Below are positions 7,220 through 11,980 of a stretch of DNA of 11,980 nucleotides, in pieces. Position numbers and translations under genes: made by a program. This DNA comes from Myxococcales bacterium (lineage in GTDB: Bacteria; Myxococcota_A; Polyangia; Fen-1088). The notes under the pieces are model-generated. The model was not told where the DNA came from, made no database searches, and saw only the letters and a list, made by a program, of their open reading frames with translations. Every line of letters begins with the position of its first letter. The stretch's first letter is position 1. Location: contig PMZX01000239.1 in NCBI GenBank assembly GCA_003170035.1, positions 28,533 through 40,512 on the forward strand, given 5' to 3'.

Positions 7220-8653
7220 TCAATACTCGAAGTGAAGCCGGCATGCCACGAGCGTCACTGGCCCGCGATCGGCATTGTAGCCGGGATTCATCACATACTG
7301 GCCGTCAAGCGTGAGCCACATGCCGGCAAAGGCGCTAAACGAATAGTACGCCTCGAACACCCGCTCGGGCTGGTAGGTGAGCTGTCCATCGCCGAGGAAG
7401 TTCCCCAAGCCACCCGCCGCCAGGTAGTCGCGGTGGGGATCCGAGAGGCCATTCTGCACGAACGCGGCCGCGATGGTGTCCCGCGGGCGAAACCACAGCC
7501 GCCCGCGCATGGCCAGGCCCGTGGTCAGCGACTGATCGATCTCGGCGAAGGCGTAGGTTTCGGTGCGGCCATCGTTCCAGCTAAAGCGGCCAAACAGACC
7601 GAGGTCCCGGGTGAGGTTCTGGTCCAATCCAACCCCAAGACCGAGCTTGGCTCGATCCCGGCGCACGTTGGCGAGTTCAAGAGTGCCACCGGTTGCGGCG
7701 GCGTAGGCAAGCGCGTCGCGGAAGCCGCCCATCTTGGCGTAGTTGAGGAAGCTCATCAGACGCACACTACCCTTGCGTCCCCACAGGGCGTGTTGGTGCT
7801 CGACTTCGAGATTCTCGCCGAAATGAGCCCACAGCCGATAGTCGAGCGCGAGCCCGTTTGATTCCTTGGGCTGCGCGAAGTGACCGAACCGGAAGGCCCA
7901 GACGTCGCGATAGTACTCGACCGCGAAACCCACGGTGTAGCCGCGCGCATCGGCGGCATAGTCCGAAGCACCATGCGCAAACAAGGCCCAGTTGAAGAAC
8001 TGGATGCGGGGGTCGTGCGCGAAGGCGTTGTTGTCGAAGATGTCGATGAGCGCTATCTGCCCGACGGTCACGACCAATCGACGGGAAGACACTTGACCAC
8101 CAAACTGATTCGGCCCTGCCTCCACGGGCGCCTCGTTTCCGCCCAGCCGGATGGTCTGGCGAAGAAAGGCCCTTGCACTGTACAGGCGTGCCGTGGGGTC
8201 CCCCGATTTCTGATTCTCGCCGTTGCTCAGGCCCCCAAGACCGTGCAGATCGGACAAGGGAGCGCTCTGAATAATCTCCGGGTTGAAGAACAACTCAGCG
8301 CCTCGCCAAAGCCGGTGTCCCAGAAACAGCGTTGCGGTGAGCGTGTAGCCGGTCTCGTGCTGCGGCCTCAGGCTGTGAGGTCCGTCGTATGCGGCCGAGA
8401 AGTCCGGGTGCATCTGCCAGACGTAGGTCGCCTGGAAGTTCGCGTTCCAGTCTTCGGGTCGCAAGGCCCGGGCCAGCCACGCGGGACGTCGATCAGCCTG
8501 GACTTCGGAGGGTGGCTCGGGGCTCACTTCCGGTGCAGGCGGGTCGGCCCAGGCCGGCGTCACGACAAGCGCCGCACCTGCAATCGTGGCAAGCGCGAAC
8601 CTGGAAGAGAGGGAAATACTTCTGCGGAGAGGCACGGCCCCTGCGTCTAGCAC
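7220..8653 (-). CDS. OprB-family carbohydrate-selective porin
   Basis: An outer-membrane beta-barrel channel expected to admit mono- or oligosaccharides. From the GTG at 8653 the product has 477 residues. It has a signal peptide (RR at 10-11, hydrophobic 20-35, cleavage near AWA/DPP at 36-37), a proline-rich linker, then the OprB pattern. That pattern includes NFQATYVWQMHPDF, YTLTATLFLGHRLWRGAELFFNPE, GLSNGENQKSGD, ARAFLRQTIRLGG, NQFGG and VTVGQIALIDIFDNNAFAHDPR. It ends LHFEY, an aromatic C-terminus of the kind used for barrel assembly. A second possible start is the GTG at 8635 (MPLRRSISL), which would give a more usual signal peptide and leave the first GTG in the leader. It is paralogous to the C-terminal half of the upstream 700-aa porin (both end with GYNADRGPV plus about 15 residues). 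Confidence 0.88.
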   Translation of the reverse strand: MLDAGAVPLRRSISLSSRFALATIAGAALVVTPAWADPPAPEVSPEPPSEVQADRRPAWLARALRPEDWNANFQATYVWQMHPDFSAAYDGPHSLRPQHETGYTLTATLFLGHRLWRGAELFFNPEIIQSAPLSDLHGLGGLSNGENQKSGDPTARLYSARAFLRQTIRLGGNEAPVEAGPNQFGGQVSSRRLVVTVGQIALIDIFDNNAFAHDPRIQFFNWALFAHGASDYAADARGYTVGFAVEYYRDVWAFRFGHFAQPKESNGLALDYRLWAHFGENLEVEHQHALWGRKGSVRLMSFLNYAKMGGFRDALAYAAATGGTLELANVRRDRAKLGLGVGLDQNLTRDLGLFGRFSWNDGRTETYAFAEIDQSLTTGLAMRGRLWFRPRDTIAAAFVQNGLSDPHRDYLAAGGLGNFLGDGQLTYQPERVFEAYYSFSAFAGMWLTLDGQYVMNPGYNADRGPVTLVACRLHFEY

Positions 8654-8659
8654 GACTCA
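8632..8659 (-). repeat. 28-bp conserved start-region repeat, copy 1 (OprB porin)
   Basis: Read on the minus strand this is TGAGTC, then GTGCTAGACGC, then A, then GGGGCCGTGC. It matches the copy at 10786-10813 at 27 of 28 positions. It spans the annotated GTG start of the OprB gene and its first seven codons (MLDAGAV). Immediately downstream the two porin genes diverge completely in their signal peptides, so conservation here is at nucleotide level. It may be a leader or operator element, with the true start at the later GTG, or a trace of exchange between paralogues. Confidence 0.65.
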
Positions 8660-8704
8660 GCCGGGGAAACTCAGGCGATGAAGCAGTGATGCCCTCTGGC
8701 AAGG

Positions 8705-10807
8705 TCAAAATGCCGTGTGAATGCGACCGGAGAAGATCGAAACCGGCCCACGGTCGGCGTTGTAGCCGGGGTCAACGACAAGCTGGTAGTCGAGAGACAG
8801 TACCGCCCATTTCACCGGGCTGAGCGCGTAGTAGGTCTCGATGACTATCTCGGGCCGATAGTTGAGCTTGCCATCGCCGATGAGGATCCCCATGCCGCCG
8901 GCAGCGAAGTATTGGCGGCTGATAGCTGACAGTCCCTCGGCGACGCCCGCCACGCCGATGGTATCGTTGGGCCGCCGCCAATACGTTCCTTTCAGCGCGC
9001 CGCCCACCGAGAGGCTCTCATCGCAATCGGTCCACCCCATGATCTCGACGTGCCCGGGGCTCCAGCTCGCACGCGAAAAAACGCCGAGGTCAGCGCTGAT
9101 CGCTTGCTCGGCGCTGGCGACGAAGCCGTAGTTGTCGCGCGTCCGGCGGATGAGCGTGATGTCAGGATAGCCAGGAGTCGCAGGCGGCTCAGCGAGCGCG
9201 TCGGAGTAGCTGCCCATATTTCCATGGCTGAGCCATCCGAAAAGCAGCAGCTTGCCTGGCCTGGCGAATGGCGCATATCGCAGCTCCAGTTCGGCCGTGT
9301 ATTGTCCGCGCTCCGGGATATGGGTGTCGAAGTGGTTGGAATTGGATACGTCCGGAAGCAGGAAGTATCCCGCACGGAGAGCCCAGCGCCTCTGGTTCAG
9401 TTCGACCAGGCCGCCCCACGTCCAGCTCAGTCTGTCCATGGTCCAGTCGTACGAGCCGCCGCCATAGGCGTTCCAGTTGAGAAATGCCGTGCGAGGCTCG
9501 CCGGCGTAGCGGTTGACCAAGAAATAGTCGAGCACGGCAAACTTGCCGACGGTCACCGTGATCCGCGAGATACTGCGCTCACCGGCAAGCTGGTTGGGGC
9601 CGTCCTCGATGACCTCCTTCTCGCCGCCCAGCCCGAAGCTCTGGGTCAAGAACAGTCGCGCAGCATTGAACCGAGGGTAGCGAAAGCTCGACTTCTGCGC
9701 CTCCCCATTGGGGAAAGCGGCCACCCCATGCACATCATTCAAGCCAAAGCCCTGCATGAGCTCGGGGTTGAAGTAGATCTCGCCGCCGGACCACAAGCGC
9801 CTGCCCAGAAACACGGTCGCGCTTGCGGTGTTGCGCACCTGGCTCGCGCCGGAGAGGCTGTTCGCACCTTCATAGGGCGAATGGAAGCCGAAGTAGCCCT
9901 GCTCGACGTAGGTGAACTGCCCATGGATGCTCCAGTTGCGTCTATCGCCACCTGAGGTGGTGATGGACTCGATTCGACGGGCATCGGCATCCTGCGCGTA
10001 GATCTGCCAGTTGAGCGCCAGCCGCACGCCGTGCAGGGCCATCGTCGATTCGGTACTCGCGCCCGAGGCAAACGTTGCTCTGGCAGTTTCGAGCCGGTCG
10101 TAGACGTATTCGAATCTCGCGGCCCAGCGTGGAGAAAAGGCGAATTCCACGCCGGCTCCCACGGTCCAGCCCGGGCGGAAATGCAGGCTCTCGTCCTGCG
10201 TCTGGGTCGCGCCCGGACTCTGAATGAACCGCCCCAGTGACCACGCGAAACCGCCCGCTCCATAGATCAGCCACCGATCAAATGCATAGCCAAGTCGGCC
10301 GCGCGCGCGGCCGAGAAGGTCGAGCCTCTCAGACAGGTTGCCAGCGGAGGTCGTGCGCGATGAGATCAGGTCATCGTCATCGAGGAAGCTGGGAAATGAA
10401 ACATCGGCCTCGAGCCCGAGCAGAAGCCTTGAGCGAAGCCGAACAGCGTAGCCAACCAGGGCTCCGCCGTACAGGCTTCCAGGCGAGCTGGTCAAGCTTG
10501 GCGGAGCCGAGTCTGAGAGGGCTGTGTTTGCCTTCCCGCGAGCGTAGCCGGCGTGACCGCCAATGTACCATCCTCCCCGAGCGGAGCCCCTGTCGGCGGG
10601 CTTGTCGGGCGGCGACGGGAGGGGGACGCCCGCAGCCGTCGCCGCGGTTGGGAGTACCACCGAGGGCGCAACGGGGCCGACCTCAGCGACAGCCTCCGCG
10701 GCCGGGGACGGCGAGGCAAAGGCTATCGCGCCACCCACGATGGCAAAGACAGCCTTGGCGAAGGGCGCAGTGTTCCCAGGGACATGCACGGCCCCAGCGT
10801 CTAGCAC
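8705..10807 (-). CDS. Two-barrel outer-membrane porin: OmpA/Opa-like barrel fused to OprB
   Basis: A 700-residue exported protein with two barrel domains in one chain. Residues 1-37 are a signal peptide (cleavage near SPA/AEA); 38-75 are an Ala/Pro-rich linker. Residues 78-270 form a small barrel of the OMP_b-brl/Opa type: GGWYIGGHAGYARG, YGGALVGYAVRL, LLGLEADVSF, ARGRLGYAFDRWLIYGAGG, WTVGAGVEFAFSPRWAARFEYVY and GVRLALNW. Residues 290-700 are a complete OprB carbohydrate porin: WSIHGQFTYVEQ, ASATVFLGRRLWSGGEIYFNPE, AFPNGEAQKSS, ARLFLTQSFGLGG, GPNQLAGERS, ITVTVGKFAVLDYF and a terminal Phe. The OprB half parallels the whole 477-aa neighbour, whose start is 51 bp downstream. Likely role is sugar uptake, with the extra barrel of unknown use. 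Such fusions occur in Rhizobiales as I recall. Start choice: GTG 10807, or GTG 10789 if the conserved repeat is untranslated. Confidence 0.85.
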   Translation of the reverse strand: MLDAGAVHVPGNTAPFAKAVFAIVGGAIAFASPSPAAEAVAEVGPVAPSVVLPTAATAAGVPLPSPPDKPADRGSARGGWYIGGHAGYARGKANTALSDSAPPSLTSSPGSLYGGALVGYAVRLRSRLLLGLEADVSFPSFLDDDDLISSRTTSAGNLSERLDLLGRARGRLGYAFDRWLIYGAGGFAWSLGRFIQSPGATQTQDESLHFRPGWTVGAGVEFAFSPRWAARFEYVYDRLETARATFASGASTESTMALHGVRLALNWQIYAQDADARRIESITTSGGDRRNWSIHGQFTYVEQGYFGFHSPYEGANSLSGASQVRNTASATVFLGRRLWSGGEIYFNPELMQGFGLNDVHGVAAFPNGEAQKSSFRYPRFNAARLFLTQSFGLGGEKEVIEDGPNQLAGERSISRITVTVGKFAVLDYFLVNRYAGEPRTAFLNWNAYGGGSYDWTMDRLSWTWGGLVELNQRRWALRAGYFLLPDVSNSNHFDTHIPERGQYTAELELRYAPFARPGKLLLFGWLSHGNMGSYSDALAEPPATPGYPDITLIRRTRDNYGFVASAEQAISADLGVFSRASWSPGHVEIMGWTDCDESLSVGGALKGTYWRRPNDTIGVAGVAEGLSAISRQYFAAGGMGILIGDGKLNYRPEIVIETYYALSPVKWAVLSLDYQLVVDPGYNADRGPVSIFSGRIHTAF

Positions 10808-10813
10808 GACTCA
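10786..10813 (-). repeat. 28-bp conserved start-region repeat, copy 2 (fused porin)
   Basis: This is the partner of 8632-8659, differing only at one base (T instead of A, a synonymous Ala change if translated). Weaker similarity continues about 20 bases upstream in both copies (TTC-TC, then TTCC-GG). It covers the GTG start of the 700-aa porin and its first seven codons. The ribosome site ahead of this GTG is poor (AGGTTGAG in this copy). Confidence 0.65.
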
Positions 10814-10929
10814 ACCTGGAAGGCCTATCAGACGAAGGTATAGGTAGGATGAAATTGTCAGGAAACAGTGCACCCGCCCGGCGTCATGCCGGTGGGCGCT
10901 GCCTCCCACGTAGGCTGCCGAGGCAGTGG
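10808..10929. promoter_or_regulatory. Divergent promoter region, porin operon / coiled-coil protein
   Basis: This 122-bp gap separates the leftward porin operon from the rightward 201-aa gene, so it should hold promoters for both. An AT-richer patch near 10836-10858 reads TATACC leftward and TATAGG rightward, both possible -10 elements, but neither has a good -35 partner. The rightward half ends in the hairpin listed separately. Confidence 0.35.
10897..10928 (+). promoter_or_regulatory. Hairpin over the ribosome binding site of the coiled-coil gene
   Basis: CGCTGCCTC (10897-10905) can pair with GAGGCAGTG (10920-10928) over nine positions including one G-T wobble, with a 14-base loop. The 3' arm contains GAGG, the only plausible ribosome binding site of the gene starting at ATG 10930. 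In RNA this stem would hide the site, suggesting control of translation initiation. The complementarity is seen; the regulatory effect is inferred. Confidence 0.4.
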
Positions 10930-11535
10930 ATGCGCCCGACAATAGTCCTCGTCGCGGCTCTCGCTTTTGCTCCCCTCGCGCTCGCCCAGGAACCGGGCGG
11001 GGGCATTGCCCCGCGCCCCCCCGTGCGGGGCCAGATCGCGGTGAGCAACGCCATGACGCCTGCCCAGAAGATCGCCACCCTTGAGGAGGCGTTGAACAAG
11101 GAAACCGACCGGCGGGTCGATCTCGACGCGAAAGTGGTGGCGCTTGCGCAGGAGAACAGCAGGCTGGCCGCTGCCCGCGAGGCGCTGGCACGCGACAAGG
11201 CCTCGGCCGAAGGGGAGCTGGCCAGAACGCGCGACGCCCAGTCACAGCTCCAGCGCGACTTGGTGTCTTTGCGTGGCGACTACACCAGAATTGCCAAGAC
11301 CCTCGGCCTCTCTCTCGCGTTCCTCGCGCCCCTTGCCTTGCTCATCTTCGGACTGCTCGGCTTGCTGCTCTTCATCACGCGCAAGCTGGCTGTGCACGTG
11401 CACGACGTGCCCACTCTGGCCAAGATCCACGAATACGAGACCCTGGTCGCCCACTTGCACGACCAACTCAAAGCCGAGAAGGGCCACAACGCCGTGCTCA
11501 AGGAGCGGCTAACGAACCTCGGAATTGTAGACTGA
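10930..11535 (+). CDS. Exported coiled-coil protein with a central membrane segment, unknown function
   Basis: A 201-residue protein of no family I recognise. The start ATG 10930 is chosen because GAGG lies six bases upstream and because it gives a proper signal peptide (MRPTIVLVAALAFAPLALA, cleavage near residue 19-20). An earlier in-frame ATG at 10849 adds a basic non-protein-like stretch. Residues 44-122 form a heptad-rich coiled coil (KIATLEEALNKE, VVALAQENSRLA, LQRDLVSLRGDY). A strong membrane segment at 125-151 (LGLSLAFLAPLALLIF and on) is followed by RK and a second charged helix (162-195). If the signal is cleaved, the coiled coil is periplasmic and the C-terminus cytoplasmic. It could be a scaffold or signalling partner; there is no catalytic motif. 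Convergent with the PilZ gene, 13 bp apart. Confidence 0.72.
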   Translation: MRPTIVLVAALAFAPLALAQEPGGGIAPRPPVRGQIAVSNAMTPAQKIATLEEALNKETDRRVDLDAKVVALAQENSRLAAAREALARDKASAEGELARTRDAQSQLQRDLVSLRGDYTRIAKTLGLSLAFLAPLALLIFGLLGLLLFITRKLAVHVHDVPTLAKIHEYETLVAHLHDQLKAEKGHNAVLKERLTNLGIVD

Positions 11536-11548
11536 CGCCGCAGATCGA

Positions 11549-11944
11549 CTAGCGCCGCGGATCGCCGACGCGATAGCTGTCCGCGCGCAGCAGGAGCTTG
11601 GTCAGTCGGGTGCGGTTGTCCTCGTCTATAGGGTGGAGCGTGGCACCGAAGCCGGGCGGCCGTTTGCCCGGGCTGCCTTCATCGATGCGAATGATGGTGG
11701 CCTGGCAAGCGACATTGAAATCGGGATCATCGCCCAGGCCATCTTCCGAGCCGAAAATCACGATCCCGAAATTGGCCCCAGGCCGCAACTCCGGGTATTC
11801 CTCAGGGGTGCCCACAAGATAGACACCGCCCGCGGAAAGGTTGCGCACGTCCATGATGCGGATCTCGCAACTCTTGACCTCCGCCTGGGCGTAGACCTCG
11901 ATACGGGGGCTTTTCCGTTTGGATTCCTGTGACTCGGGTCGCAC
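11549..11944 (-). CDS. PilZ-domain protein, probable cyclic-di-GMP receptor
   Basis: A 131-residue single-domain protein. PilZ domains bind cyclic di-GMP through an RxxxR motif and a D/NxSxxG motif. Here these are Arg10-Arg14 (KRKSPRIEV) and Asn35-Ser37-Gly40 (DVRNLSAGGVYLV), correctly spaced. The remaining strands (FGIVIFG, FNVACQATIIRID, GFGATLHPID) fit the small beta barrel, and the C-terminal helix runs through TRLTKLLLRAD. With no partner domain it should act by binding another protein; motility, exopolysaccharide and gene control are usual outputs, but the target is not visible. The start is taken at GTG 11944. The frame stays open to the window end without another start codon and there is no clear ribosome site, so the N-terminus is uncertain. 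Confidence 0.85.
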   Translation of the reverse strand: MRPESQESKRKSPRIEVYAQAEVKSCEIRIMDVRNLSAGGVYLVGTPEEYPELRPGANFGIVIFGSEDGLGDDPDFNVACQATIIRIDEGSPGKRPPGFGATLHPIDEDNRTRLTKLLLRADSYRVGDPRR

Positions 11945-11950
11945 CCAGCC

Positions 11951-11956
11951 ATTGTA
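11951..11956 (-). promoter_or_regulatory. Possible -10 element of the PilZ gene
   Basis: Read leftward the bases are TACAAT, five of six matching the TATAAT consensus. They lie six bases before the GTG at 11944, so transcription would begin at or next to the start codon, giving a leaderless mRNA. That would fit the missing ribosome binding site. The -35 position is at the window end and does not match well. Confidence 0.22.
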
Positions 11957-11980
11957 TCCCGTTAATTGGGTAAATGGGGG

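Noticed and set aside
7880..8650. 256-aa plus-strand open frame, and a 301-aa one at 9050-9955
   Set aside because: These are antisense to the two porin genes, whose family motifs and C-terminal signals are unmistakable.
10237..10929. Long N-terminal extension of the coiled-coil gene
   Set aside because: The extension is antisense to the fused porin and Arg/Ser/Pro-rich. The ATG at 10930 has a ribosome site and begins a clean signal peptide.
11536..11564. Direct repeat CGCCGCAGATCG / CGCCGCGGATCG across the convergent gene ends
   Set aside because: It is only 12 bases with one mismatch, and the second copy is inside coding sequence. Chance is likely in GC-rich DNA.

Overview
The window is a GC-rich, densely coded stretch from a Gram-negative bacterium. 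Two outer-membrane carbohydrate porins, an OmpA-type peptidoglycan-binding protein and an exported methionine sulfoxide reductase all require an outer membrane and periplasm. The PilZ protein, the CyaY-type frataxin and the myxobacterial flavour of several proteins suggest Myxococcota or a related former 'Deltaproteobacteria' lineage. That placement is inference. The two-barrel porin architecture recalls alphaproteobacterial porins as I remember them. No rRNA, tRNA, CRISPR array, insertion sequence or phage gene was seen.

Layout. (1) 1-114, minus: the start of an acyl-carrier-protein-like gene that runs off the left edge. (2) 115-230: a divergent intergenic region with a perfect 29-nt palindrome. 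(3) 231-1910, plus: a multi-pass GT-C-type glycosyltransferase. It converges with, and overlaps by 16 bp, (4) 1895-2983, minus: an exported MsrB-MsrA fusion. (5) 2984-3135: a divergent region with a GC-rich hairpin. (6) 3136-4191, plus: an OmpA-family envelope protein. A short hairpin holding both stop codons separates it from (7) 4205-5057, minus: cyaY, a probable 46-aa small gene missed by ordinary calling, and a 122-aa membrane protein. (8) 5128-10807, minus: a three-gene carbohydrate cluster. In transcription order it is a 700-aa porin (OmpA/Opa-like barrel fused to an OprB barrel), a 477-aa OprB porin, and a GH15 glucoamylase-like enzyme. (9) 10808-10929: a divergent promoter region whose plus-strand side ends in a hairpin over the ribosome binding site. 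(10) 10930-11535, plus: a signal-peptide/coiled-coil/membrane-segment protein of unknown function. (11) 11549-11944, minus: a PilZ-domain protein whose upstream region is cut by the window end.

How the genes fit together. The clearest functional unit is the porin-porin-GH15 cluster. Outer-membrane channels of the OprB type would admit sugars or short oligosaccharides, and a GH15 enzyme without an export signal could hydrolyse alpha-glucosides or trehalose-like substrates inside the cell. The inner-membrane transporter is not in the window. Both porin genes begin with an almost identical 28-bp segment, although their signal peptides diverge right after it, which points to shared expression control or recent sequence exchange. 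The remaining genes (glycosyltransferase, MsrBA, OmpA, coiled-coil protein, PilZ) are separate envelope, stress and signalling functions in alternating orientation.
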